Positions 1 to 5,700 of a DNA stretch of 5,700 nucleotides are shown one piece after another. Source of the stretch: Sulfolobus sp. UBA167 (lineage in GTDB: Archaea; Thermoproteota; Thermoprotei_A; Sulfolobales; Sulfolobaceae); NCBI GenBank assembly GCA_002495845.1, contig DAHF01000104.1, positions 1 to 5,700 on the forward strand, in the 5' to 3' direction. Positions within the stretch are counted from its first letter, which is position 1, and each line of letters opens with the position of its first letter. The position numbers and the translations under genes are program-made. The notes under the pieces are model-generated. The model made no database searches. It was not told where the DNA came from and saw only the letters and a program-made list of their open reading frames with translations.

Positions 1-684
1 TACTTTACCTGCGTAAAGTACCATGATTCTATCTGAGATATACCTAGCAACGGCTATGTTATGCGTGATAAATAGGTAAGATATTCCTGTTTCCTTCTGC
101 AGGTCAACGAGCATGTTGAGAACTTGAGCCTGGACTGAGACATCTAAGGCAGAAGTGGGCTCGTCCAAGATAAGGAACTTGACTTTCTTAGAGAGAGCCC
201 TTGCTATGGCTACCCTTTGGAGCTGACCGCCGGACAACTCCCTAGGTAGCTTTTCACCTACGTATTTGAAATCCAGACCGACCATGGATAGAGTCTCCTT
301 GACTCTATCTTCATCGTATTTCCCCAGAGGCTCTGAAACTATTTCTTTCACCTTCATCCTGGGGTTCATTGAAGTAAAGGGGTTCTGAAAGACCATGCTT
401 ATGTTCTTCATCAGTTCGTCTCTGTTTGTCATGATGTCCTTTCCCATGAATGTTAGCTTCCCGCGCGTTGGAGTCTCTATCATTGCCATTATTTTGCCTA
501 GGGTTGTCTTCCCCGAACCGCTCTCACCTACCACGCCCATTACCTCTCCCTCTCTGATGCTGAAAGACACGTCCTCAAGAGCCTTGACTTGAGGTATGCA
601 CCTCCTATAAAGAGACTCAATTAAGTTTCTCTTATAAGCCTGAAACTGCTTCGTTAGGTTCTCTACTTTATACAATTCACTCAT
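1..684 (-). CDS. DppF/OppF-like ABC transporter ATP-binding protein (3' end outside window)
   Basis: This is the second of two ATPase subunits of a peptide/oligosaccharide-type ABC importer, acting on the cytoplasmic face of the membrane. I translated 228 codons from the ATG at 684-682, and the frame is still open at position 1, so the C-terminal part is missing. Visible motifs are Walker A GESGSGKT (residues 53-60), the Q-loop in VFQNP (Q100), the ABC signature LSGGQLQR (150-157), Walker B FLILDEP (170-176), the D-loop SALD (178-181) and the H-loop histidine in ITH (H208). All catalytic residues are present. The Q-loop context QNPFTSMNP is typical of the Dpp/Opp ATPases. The start overlaps the end of the upstream ATPase gene by 8 bases and has a GAGGTG ribosome-binding site. 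The C-terminal oligopeptide-transporter domain that would confirm DppF lies outside the window. Whether the ligand is peptide or sugar cannot be told from an ATPase. Confidence 0.95.
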   Translation of the reverse strand, partial: MSELYKVENLTKQFQAYKRNLIESLYRRCIPQVKALEDVSFSIREGEVMGVVGESGSGKTTLGKIMAMIETPTRGKLTFMGKDIMTNRDELMKNISMVFQNPFTSMNPRMKVKEIVSEPLGKYDEDRVKETLSMVGLDFKYVGEKLPRELSGGQLQRVAIARALSKKVKFLILDEPTSALDVSVQAQVLNMLVDLQKETGISYLFITHNIAVARYISDRIMVLYAGKV

Positions 685-1645
685 AGAGGAAACACCTCAA
701 GTGCCTATTTCCCTTGTACAATATCCCGGGGACTTGTTCTCTGCACTTGTCCATGGCTTTCTCACATCTAGGGTAAAACCTGCAACCTTTAGGGAGGTTG
801 GTGAAAGAAGGTGGGCTACCTGGGATAGCCTTCAGTTTCCCTTCGCTCTTGTTTATATTCGGTATGCTCGAGATTAGTCCCTGAGAGTAAGGATGTAGAG
901 GTACCTTAATTACGTCTTCGCTGGGACCGTCCTCCATTACTTGTCCGCCGTATAGAACGAGGATCCTGCTTGATATAGCGTATGCTAGTGCTATATCGTG
1001 AGTTATGAATATTACGGATACTCCTAACTCAGAGTTGAGTTGCTTCAGAAGTTTCACGACTTGGGCTTGAACTGTTACGTCTAAGGCGGAGGTTGGTTCA
1101 TCGGCTATCAATATCTTAGGCTTGAGCAACATAGACATCGCTATGACTATCCTCTGGATCTGACCTCCTGATAACTGATGTGGATAACGTTTCATTATGT
1201 TCTCCGGGTCAGGTAACCTCAAGTCCTTCAATGCGCTTATCGATTCCCTGTATGCCTCATCCTTGTCTACCTTCTTGCCTTCCTTCTGATGACGAATTAA
1301 GGAGGTCTCGATCAGTTGATGTCCCACAGTCTTCACCGGGTTTAGGCTGTTGAGGGGGTTCTGGAAAACCATGAAGACTGAGGTACCTCTCAAGGAGTAC
1401 ATCTGTTTCTCGCTAGCCTTTACAACGTCGAAGTCTTCTATGAGTATTTTGCCTTGTAGCTTAGCGTTGTAAGGCAGTAGCCTAACTATGGAGTGTCCAA
1501 GAGTGGACTTGCCCGAACCGCTCTCACCTACTACACCGACGATCTCCCCTTTGTCTATATCGAGGTCAACTCCATCGAGTATCCTCACTTCTCCTCTCAA
1601 GGTCTTGTACGAGACTTGTAGGTTCTCTATGTGAAGCAATGTCAT
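677..1645 (-). CDS. DppD/OppD-like ABC transporter ATP-binding protein with C-terminal four-cysteine motif
   Basis: First of two ATPase subunits, 322 residues, the usual length for DppD/OppD. Motifs in order: Walker A GESGSGKS (residues 40-47), Q-loop VFQNP (Q95), signature LSGGQIQR (158-165), Walker B ILIADEP (178-184), D-loop SALD (186-189) and H-loop ITHD (H216). After the nucleotide-binding domain comes the oligopeptide-transporter C-terminal domain, with LHPYSQGL at 250-257 and an IPGSPP motif at 274-279. Four cysteines follow at C288, C294, C301 and C318 (spacing C-x5-C-x6-C-x16-C). In DppD proteins of known structure this arrangement binds a [4Fe-4S] cluster, so a cluster is inferred here. 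The ATG at 1645-1643 overlaps the TGA of the upstream permease gene as ATGA, implying translational coupling; only a weak AAGGTAG-like ribosome-binding site (1652-1658) precedes it. Nothing looks broken. Ligand class is not determined. Confidence 0.96.
   Translation of the reverse strand: MTLLHIENLQVSYKTLRGEVRILDGVDLDIDKGEIVGVVGESGSGKSTLGHSIVRLLPYNAKLQGKILIEDFDVVKASEKQMYSLRGTSVFMVFQNPLNSLNPVKTVGHQLIETSLIRHQKEGKKVDKDEAYRESISALKDLRLPDPENIMKRYPHQLSGGQIQRIVIAMSMLLKPKILIADEPTSALDVTVQAQVVKLLKQLNSELGVSVIFITHDIALAYAISSRILVLYGGQVMEDGPSEDVIKVPLHPYSQGLISSIPNINKSEGKLKAIPGSPPSFTNLPKGCRFYPRCEKAMDKCREQVPGILYKGNRHLRCFLYE
693..698 (-). promoter_or_regulatory. Ribosome-binding site (GAGGTG) of the DppF-like gene
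   Basis: Read on the minus strand, GAGGTG lies 8 bases upstream of the ATG at 684. It matches the complement of the conserved archaeal 16S rRNA 3' end (CACCTC). It sits inside the end of the upstream gene and supports the ATG that creates the 8-base overlap. Internal operon genes using this signal while the first gene is leaderless is the usual Sulfolobales pattern. Confidence 0.7.
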
Positions 1646-2580
1646 GCCAATCTACCTTGTATTATGTCTTGTAACCTATCTCCAAGTAACACGAAGCCTA
1701 GGACTATTATCAAGATAGTCAGGCTGGGGAAAATAGGCCACCACCAGTACAAGGGTAATCCTGAAAGCCCATCTGAGGCCATCTCTCCTAGCTCTGGTAT
1801 GTTCACCGTCACTCCGATGCCGAAGAACGCTAAAGTCGAGTACGCTAAAATCACGTTCCCGAAGTCCAGAGCGGAGTAAGCTATTATGGGGTCTATGGTA
1901 TTGAGGACGAGGTACTTAAAGAAGAACTTAACCTTAGATACGCTATAGAGCTTCGCCGCGGTGATGTAGTCCATTTCTTTTATCTTCAGGGTCTGTGCCC
2001 TGAACAGCCTAGCGTATGTAGGCCACCACACTAAGCTCAGCCCTACTATTACAGCGTTGAAGTTTCCCTTGAGGATCTCGGCTACTGCGATAACTAGTAT
2101 TATTGCAGGGAATGCTAGGATTGCGTCAGTGAGCCTCATGAGTAGGTCATCGACTATGCCCCCAACGTAACCTGCTATCACTCCTATCAACATTCCTACC
2201 GCAACTGCTAGGAGGACGACGACCACAGATACCAGAGCGTCCCTAGGCATGGCGTAGAATATCCTAGAAAGGATGCTTTCCCCCTCTGCGTTAGCGCCCA
2301 AGAGGTAAGTCCACGAAAGTGCAGGTGGATGGAAAGCGTTGAAAAGGGATGGCTTCAGCGGGTCGCTCGGAAGGAGTGCCCACCCCAAGGACTCGCGGTG
2401 GATATACCCTCCTATTAACTGTAATGCCCCTTCTAGGATTGACCAACCGAAGAAGAAGAGGACTATGATCAATCCAAGGAAACCCAGCTTGTCCCTCCTT
2501 ATTGCGTGGAAGTAAAACTTTATCCCTGAAGTCGGCTCTTCCTTTACATCTTTTTTGTTCTCCTTCGCTGTTTCAGTCAT
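1642..2580 (-). CDS. DppC/OppC-like ABC transporter permease
   Basis: A membrane permease subunit of 312 residues, pairing with the DppB-like protein to form the import channel. Hydrophobic segments lie at about 33-56, 114-138, 152-171, 174-188, 229-255 and 284-302, fitting the six-helix plan of the family, with a long external loop between the first two. A charged cytoplasmic N-terminus (residues 1-31, many Lys/Glu) precedes helix 1. The cytoplasmic coupling (EAA) loop spans about 202-227, with YITAAK at 205-210. The Gly normally found after the two alanines is a Ser (S213), and the usual Pro before the Asn is missing in VLN (225-227). The family motif LGTDxxGRD before helix 2 reads LGANAEGES (94-102). 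The ATG overlaps the upstream permease stop as ATGA, with a good ribosome-binding site. The divergent motifs may be lineage-specific, since the frame is otherwise intact. Confidence 0.95.
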   Translation of the reverse strand: MTETAKENKKDVKEEPTSGIKFYFHAIRRDKLGFLGLIIVLFFFGWSILEGALQLIGGYIHRESLGWALLPSDPLKPSLFNAFHPPALSWTYLLGANAEGESILSRIFYAMPRDALVSVVVVLLAVAVGMLIGVIAGYVGGIVDDLLMRLTDAILAFPAIILVIAVAEILKGNFNAVIVGLSLVWWPTYARLFRAQTLKIKEMDYITAAKLYSVSKVKFFFKYLVLNTIDPIIAYSALDFGNVILAYSTLAFFGIGVTVNIPELGEMASDGLSGLPLYWWWPIFPSLTILIIVLGFVLLGDRLQDIIQGRLA

Positions 2581-3611
2581 GATATCCTCACCCTAGGGTC
2601 TAGTACAGCGTATAAGATATCTGCAATTAAGTTAGCTACTATCACCAATACTCCGTCAATTAAAGTTATGTCTAAGAGGGCGACATAGTCTAGCTGATAT
2701 ATCCCAGTAGTAAGAAGGTAGTATCCAAGCCCGTGATAGTCAAAGATGTCCTCAACTACAACGTCTCCGGCTATTGACTGGGCGAACAGTAGAGCTACTA
2801 GCGTCACTATCGGTAAAGATCCGTTCCTAAGTGCAACTCCATACGTCACTTGAGACTTGGTCTTCCCCTTCATTAACGACAACTTGGAGAAGTCAGACTC
2901 GAGGCTCTCTATGAGGGAGCTCCTAGCCAACCTCGTTATCACGCCGAAGCTGACCAGCGCAATTGAAACGACGGGGAGTACCATGTGCCTTATTGAGCTG
3001 ACTAGGTATGTAGTATCTCCAGCTATGATTGCGTTAAGTATTGGAAATCCAGTGACGTTAGGCGGAGGAGTGAGGAGGGGGTTGACCATTCCAGAAGACG
3101 GGAAAAGTCCCAAGTCATAGGCAAAGATCAAGAGTATTACAGTGGCAATGAAGAAAGAAGGAGAGGACCATGAGGTAAGGTAAATCCCCTTCACGAGGAG
3201 ATCCTTCCAGTTCCCCCTGTTGGACGCTGATATAGCCCCCATGACTATTCCTATGATGACTGTGAGGATGGTTGCAGGAATCACTAACTCTAGAGTTATA
3301 GGAAGGTACTGCATGATAAGCTGAGTCTCTGGTACTCCATAAACAGGATCCATTCCTAAATTTCCGTGCAATACGTTCCATATGTAATCCAGTATTTGGA
3401 CGTAGAGAGGCTTATAGAACCCATGTTCTCTAGCTATAGCTTGTAGCTCAGAGTAAGGAACGTGAGGGTTTCTAACGTATATTCTGGCCTTCGCTATCGG
3501 TGACGGCAAAATTATATTAATAACAGCGAAGAGCACAACTATTAAAAATATGAGGGAGACCACAGCGTAGCCTATTCTCTTTAAAATAAAGGCTAATAGA
3601 CCGTAACCCAT
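2577..3611 (-). CDS. DppB/OppB-like ABC transporter permease
   Basis: First gene of the leftward operon: a 344-residue membrane permease, slightly longer than many DppB proteins. Hydrophobic helices are visible at about 10-34, 104-128, 150-168, 209-228, 265-285 and 315-337. A large external loop after helix 1 (about 35-100) holds the family-typical GFYKPLYVQILDYIWNVLHG (64-83) and then NLG. The coupling loop (about 240-270) keeps G249, the ALRN block (260-263) and LP (266-267), but the alanines usually found before the glycine are replaced (KLSLMKG, 243-249). The C-terminus YAVLDPRVR (334-342) is a clear family hallmark. The ATG at 3611 is chosen because an archaeal TATA box lies 25-32 bases upstream, and it gives a short N-terminus followed by the expected ILKRIG start of helix 1. 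There is no ribosome-binding site, consistent with leaderless translation. The 3' end overlaps the DppC-like gene by 4 bases. Confidence 0.96.
   Translation of the reverse strand: MGYGLLAFILKRIGYAVVSLIFLIVVLFAVINIILPSPIAKARIYVRNPHVPYSELQAIAREHGFYKPLYVQILDYIWNVLHGNLGMDPVYGVPETQLIMQYLPITLELVIPATILTVIIGIVMGAISASNRGNWKDLLVKGIYLTSWSSPSFFIATVILLIFAYDLGLFPSSGMVNPLLTPPPNVTGFPILNAIIAGDTTYLVSSIRHMVLPVVSIALVSFGVITRLARSSLIESLESDFSKLSLMKGKTKSQVTYGVALRNGSLPIVTLVALLFAQSIAGDVVVEDIFDYHGLGYYLLTTGIYQLDYVALLDITLIDGVLVIVANLIADILYAVLDPRVRIS
2586..2592 (-). promoter_or_regulatory. Ribosome-binding site (GGTGAGG) of the DppC-like gene
   Basis: On the minus strand GGTGAGG lies 5 bases before the ATG at 2580, with its GGTGA core 7 bases away. 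It is complementary to the CACCTC-type 3' end of archaeal 16S rRNA and falls within the last codons of the upstream permease gene. It supports the ATGA-overlap start for the DppC-like gene. Confidence 0.6.
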
Positions 3612-3635
3612 CAGAGCTTTTTAAACCCTTCAGAT

Positions 3636-3649
3636 TATTTAAATTTTAT
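3636..3649 (-). promoter_or_regulatory. Archaeal promoter (BRE + TATA box) of the permease/ATPase operon
   Basis: On the minus strand the sequence ATAAAA (BRE-like) is followed directly by TTTAAATA (TATA box, 3643-3636), 32 to 25 bases before the ATG at 3611. With the usual archaeal TATA-to-start distance, transcription would begin at or within a few bases of the start codon, giving a leaderless message for the whole four-gene operon. The TATA box overlaps the left arm of an inverted repeat, so a regulator bound there would be expected to block TBP. Confidence 0.65.
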
Positions 3650-3686
3650 CAATTGTCTTTTCTTGTTCTATTTGATAATTTTTAAA
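3638..3686. repeat. Imperfect inverted repeat in the divergent promoter region
   Basis: The left arm TTTAAATTTTATCAA (3638-3652) and right arm TTGATAATTTTTAAA (3672-3686) are reverse complements at 13 of 15 positions, with two adjacent mismatches, separated by 19 T-rich bases. The left arm overlaps the TATA box of the leftward operon. The right arm, read rightward, has the same BRE-TATA-like layout and could be a weak distal rightward promoter. It may be an operator for a regulator serving both transcription units, but the surrounding DNA is very AT-rich and chance cannot be excluded. Confidence 0.4.
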
Positions 3687-3726
3687 CCTCATTGTACTTA
3701 CTATGTAGAGAATAGAAAAAATATAG

Positions 3727-3738
3727 GTAAAACTTAAA
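3727..3738 (+). promoter_or_regulatory. Archaeal promoter (BRE + TATA box) of the solute-binding protein gene
   Basis: GTAAAA (3727-3732, BRE-like) is followed by CTTAAA (3733-3738), a good match to the archaeal TATA hexamer. The expected transcription start is about 3761-3764, leaving a leader of only some 6-9 bases before the ATG at 3770. A second AT-rich candidate, TTATTATA (3742-3749), lies 21-28 bases from the ATG and could serve instead. No GAGGTG-type ribosome-binding site is seen, which fits a nearly leaderless message. Confidence 0.55.
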
Positions 3739-3769
3739 AAGTTATTATAAAGAATCTAAGAGAGCAATA

Positions 3770-5629
3770 ATGAGGAAGCATGAATTTAGTATATCTCCTA
3801 GGTCAAGGCTTGCAATTTCCAAAACAGTAGCAATAGTAGCAGTTATTGTAATAGTGATAGCTGCAGCTGGAGCTTACTTCTTTCTGATGCATAAAAGTCA
3901 ACCCACCTTGAATGTTTCAACTCTGACAGATGTTGCTCAGCTTGCAGCGCCGGACTCCTTAGATCCCGCAACTGGTTTCTATGTACAAGACGGACCTCTC
4001 TTTTCAGCAGTATATCAAGAATTAGTTGAATTTAACGGGTCAGATTATCATAATGTAGTTCCAGTTCTAGCCCAGAACTTCACGGAAGAGGACAACTACA
4101 ACTCTTTTGTATTCAACATCAGACCTTACGCGACGTTCAGCAACGGAATGCCGGTGAATGCATCAGACGTATGGTTCTCCCTTTATAGGACCATATTAAT
4201 GGGACAAGGAGTAGGGGTATCGAACTATGTGGGGCTTCTGTTTAACTCTACACAGTATTCAACAGACGGAGGCATAGCTCTACCTTGGGGAGTATGCGAT
4301 GCCATACAGAACGTCACTGGACTGAAGACCGAAGGGAACGTTAACTTGACCGCTAAGGTACTCTCTCAGATATTGTCTAACTTCAACCCCTCGAATTCTA
4401 CTATCATGAAGATCATGGAATATCCAGACCAGGCTGTAGTTGTCCTTGGTAACGATAAAGTAGAAGTGAACTTACTTCCGGGAGTACATTACAAGTTCTT
4501 CCTTACTGATATGGCAGCTTGGTGGGGAGCAATACTTTACCCAGGCTATATAGACGCAAATGGAGGAGTACAAGTCAACCAACAGAACGATTACGTGAAC
4601 CTTCATGGTGCGATTGGTTCAGGGCCTTACGTAATATCATCAGTTCAGACAGGGTTCTCCACAATAACGCTGAGTGCCAATCCTAACTACTGGGCTAAAG
4701 GGCACAGCGTACCCACGGTGGCTCAGCCTGCGAATATCCCGAACATAGTTATAGACTATGGTCTATCTCATACGGATAGATTAGAGGACTTCGATAAGAA
4801 CGATGCGCAGATATCTTATGTTTCAGTTTCCTCTATACCGCAGATGGAGTCAGGTTATTACAATAGCTCAGCTTCTTCCTCGATACTGGACAACTTGGGA
4901 GTAACTCCGGGCGTGCTTTACATTTCTATGAACGAGCAAGTGTTTCCTACAAACATCACTGACTTCAGATTAGCTTTAGAACATGCAATTAATTATACTG
5001 CCTTGTTAGATCTATATAGTAGCAACGGGAACATATTAGCCAAAGAATTTCTAGGACCAATATCTCCTACCTTCCCAGGGTATTACAATCCTGACAACTT
5101 ACCCATGTATTCTTACAACGTAAATGAAGCTATACACTACCTGCAGATGGCTGGCGAACAAGGACATTTCTACGTGACCTTACCTAATGGAACTAAGATA
5201 GGAGACACAAGCGGGAGTGCCCTTCCGACTCTCGACATATACACGCTTACGCCAGTTCCCGAAGTAATGCAGGAGGAGTTGACCTTAGTGAAGACAGAAC
5301 TTAGCCAAATAGGCATATCAGTCAGCATACAAGCCGTAGCTGCATCAGTAACAGATAACTGGGACTCCGCCTCATCTACTCCTGCTTTAGTGCAACTTGG
5401 ATGGGTTCCGGACTGGCCTGATCCAGTGGCACAGCAGTTAATACCTTTAACAGATATCAATGACGGAGGACTTGCAGGAGACCTTGCATGGATGAACGTG
5501 AGCACTCTTACAGAGATGTATAACACATTACCTTTCATAACTAACACAACAGAGCAGGAGCACTTAGTCGGAATAGCTTACAAAAGGACGAAAGCCTCGC
5601 CCCTTCTAGAGGGAATGATGAAAATTTAA
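3770..5629 (+). CDS. Extracellular solute-binding protein, family 5 (DppA/OppA-like), apparently 3'-truncated
   Basis: The ligand-binding partner of the divergently encoded permease and ATPases. The 619 residues begin with a basic region (R11, R13, K18) and one hydrophobic segment (about 19-40). There is no lipobox Cys and no clear class III K/R-G site, so it is a Sec signal or an uncleaved membrane anchor. The binding domain then follows: DSLDPATGF (62-70), a lobe region with FSNGMPVNASDVWFSLYR (123-140), GSGPY (283-287) with ANPNYW (303-308), a second-lobe block around FRLALEHAINY (399-409), and GWVPDWPDP (544-552). About 14 N-x-S/T sequons (for example N48, N159, N408, N592) suggest heavy surface glycosylation. 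Family-like sequence continues to about LVGIAYK (599-605), then ends in 14 unrelated residues and TAA. The closing strands of the fold and the Ser/Thr-rich stalk with C-terminal membrane helix known in Sulfolobales Opp-type proteins are absent. It is possibly a pseudogene; the ligand could be peptide or oligosaccharide. Confidence 0.9.
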   Translation: MRKHEFSISPRSRLAISKTVAIVAVIVIVIAAAGAYFFLMHKSQPTLNVSTLTDVAQLAAPDSLDPATGFYVQDGPLFSAVYQELVEFNGSDYHNVVPVLAQNFTEEDNYNSFVFNIRPYATFSNGMPVNASDVWFSLYRTILMGQGVGVSNYVGLLFNSTQYSTDGGIALPWGVCDAIQNVTGLKTEGNVNLTAKVLSQILSNFNPSNSTIMKIMEYPDQAVVVLGNDKVEVNLLPGVHYKFFLTDMAAWWGAILYPGYIDANGGVQVNQQNDYVNLHGAIGSGPYVISSVQTGFSTITLSANPNYWAKGHSVPTVAQPANIPNIVIDYGLSHTDRLEDFDKNDAQISYVSVSSIPQMESGYYNSSASSSILDNLGVTPGVLYISMNEQVFPTNITDFRLALEHAINYTALLDLYSSNGNILAKEFLGPISPTFPGYYNPDNLPMYSYNVNEAIHYLQMAGEQGHFYVTLPNGTKIGDTSGSALPTLDIYTLTPVPEVMQEELTLVKTELSQIGISVSIQAVAASVTDNWDSASSTPALVQLGWVPDWPDPVAQQLIPLTDINDGGLAGDLAWMNVSTLTEMYNTLPFITNTTEQEHLVGIAYKRTKASPLLEGMMKI

Positions 5630-5630
5630 A
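5619..5630 (+). promoter_or_regulatory. Archaeal promoter (TATA box) of the ORF starting at 5656
   Basis: TTTAAA (5625-5630), preceded by TGAAAA, lies 26-31 bases before the ATG at 5656, the normal placement for a leaderless archaeal transcript. The box contains the TAA stop of the solute-binding protein gene (5627-5629), so the gene end and the next promoter are fused. A T-run (5637-5641) just after the stop might serve as a weak terminator for the upstream gene, but it lies within this promoter region. Confidence 0.5.
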
Positions 5631-5655
5631 AAATGCTTTTTCCTAGTAAATATTT

Positions 5656-5700
5656 ATGGCTAAGAGGGGTAAAAAACCAATCAGAGCGACGGTTTCGATG
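5656..5700 (+). CDS. N-terminus of an unidentified protein, perhaps a transposase
   Basis: Fifteen codons from the ATG at 5656 run to the end of the window without a stop, giving MAKRGKKPIRATVSM. The start is strongly basic (K3, R4, K6, K7, R10), as in many DNA-binding proteins and transposases, but the fragment is too short to assign to a family. The start choice rests on the TATA box 26-31 bases upstream; no ribosome-binding site is present. The transposase idea comes mainly from context, since the gene starts right after a truncated neighbour. It could equally be an ordinary unrelated gene. Confidence 0.5.
   Translation, partial: MAKRGKKPIRATVSM

Larger units (their letters stand above)
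5583..5700 (+). mobile_element. Possible left end of an insertion element interrupting the binding-protein gene
   Basis: From about 5583 onward the binding-protein frame no longer reads like its family, and neither other forward frame restores it: both reach stops soon and look nothing like the expected C-terminal lobe. A new leaderless ORF with its own TATA box starts at 5656. An element inserted near 5580-5590 would explain all of this. The segment CCCCTTCTAGAGGG (5600-5613) can form a small 4-bp stem, but I cannot identify a terminal inverted repeat or target duplication because the other end is outside the window. A deletion or other rearrangement is an equally valid explanation of the truncation. 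Confidence 0.35.

Noticed and set aside
395..592. 65-codon plus-strand frame opposite the DppF-like ATPase
   Set aside because: It is antisense to the Q-loop and Walker A region of a clear ATPase, so it is a shadow of conserved coding sequence.
512..1531. A 20-base identical direct repeat at 512-531 and 1512-1531
   Set aside because: Both copies encode the Walker A segment VGESGSG of the two paralogous ATPases, so shared ancestry and constraint explain the identity without a mobile or regulatory repeat.
1631..1879. 82-codon plus-strand frame opposite the junction of the DppC-like and DppD-like genes
   Set aside because: It is antisense to two overlapping, well-supported genes and shows no recognisable protein features.
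2857..3381. Open frames of 87 and 88 codons overlapping the DppB-like gene
   Set aside because: One is antisense and one is in another frame of the same strand within a well-supported permease. Their composition looks like shadow translation, and neither has its own start signals.
5170..5547. 125-codon open frame on the minus strand inside the binding-protein gene
   Set aside because: It lies antisense within a clear family-5 coding region, has no promoter or ribosome-binding site I can see, and its translation resembles no family.
5637..5641. T-run after the binding-protein stop as a terminator
   Set aside because: Only five T residues, within AT-rich DNA and between the TATA box and ATG of the next ORF. 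It is too weak to list as a terminator.

Overview
The window holds most of one ABC importer of the dipeptide/oligopeptide (Dpp/Opp) family, in what looks like an archaeon, probably of the Sulfolobales. The archaeal signs are TATA boxes with purine-rich BRE-like upstream bases placed about 25-32 bases before start codons (leaderless or nearly leaderless transcripts), GAGGTG-type ribosome-binding sites before internal operon genes, heavy AGG/AGA/ATA codon use, and a solute-binding protein with an N-terminal membrane segment, no lipobox cysteine and many N-glycosylation sequons. The moderate GC content by eye would suit a Metallosphaera-like genome better than the AT-rich Sulfolobus species, but that is only a guess.

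Layout. Positions 3611 down to 1 on the minus strand are a tight four-gene operon: permease (DppB-like, 3611-2577), permease (DppC-like, 2580-1642), ATPase (DppD-like, 1645-677) and a second ATPase (DppF-like, 684 to beyond position 1). Neighbouring genes overlap by 4, 4 and 8 bases, so they are almost certainly co-transcribed and translationally coupled. A 158-base AT-rich divergent intergenic region (3612-3769) carries a promoter for each direction and an imperfect inverted repeat that overlaps the leftward TATA box. The solute-binding protein gene (3770-5629) reads rightward. A further leaderless ORF begins at 5656 and leaves the window after 15 codons.

How the genes work together. The binding protein would capture a ligand outside the membrane and deliver it to the permease heterodimer, and the two ATPases would power import. 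In this family in hyperthermophilic archaea the ligand can be a peptide or an oligosaccharide such as cellobiose, so the substrate is left open.

The main oddity is the 3' end of the binding-protein gene. The family-like sequence stops near residue 605 and is replaced by about 14 unrelated residues, with no C-terminal stalk or membrane anchor. The stop codon lies inside the TATA box of the next ORF, whose product starts with a basic peptide. This suggests that an insertion element or a rearrangement cut the gene. I see no CRISPR array, tRNA, rRNA or clearly new system; most of the window is an ordinary nutrient importer.
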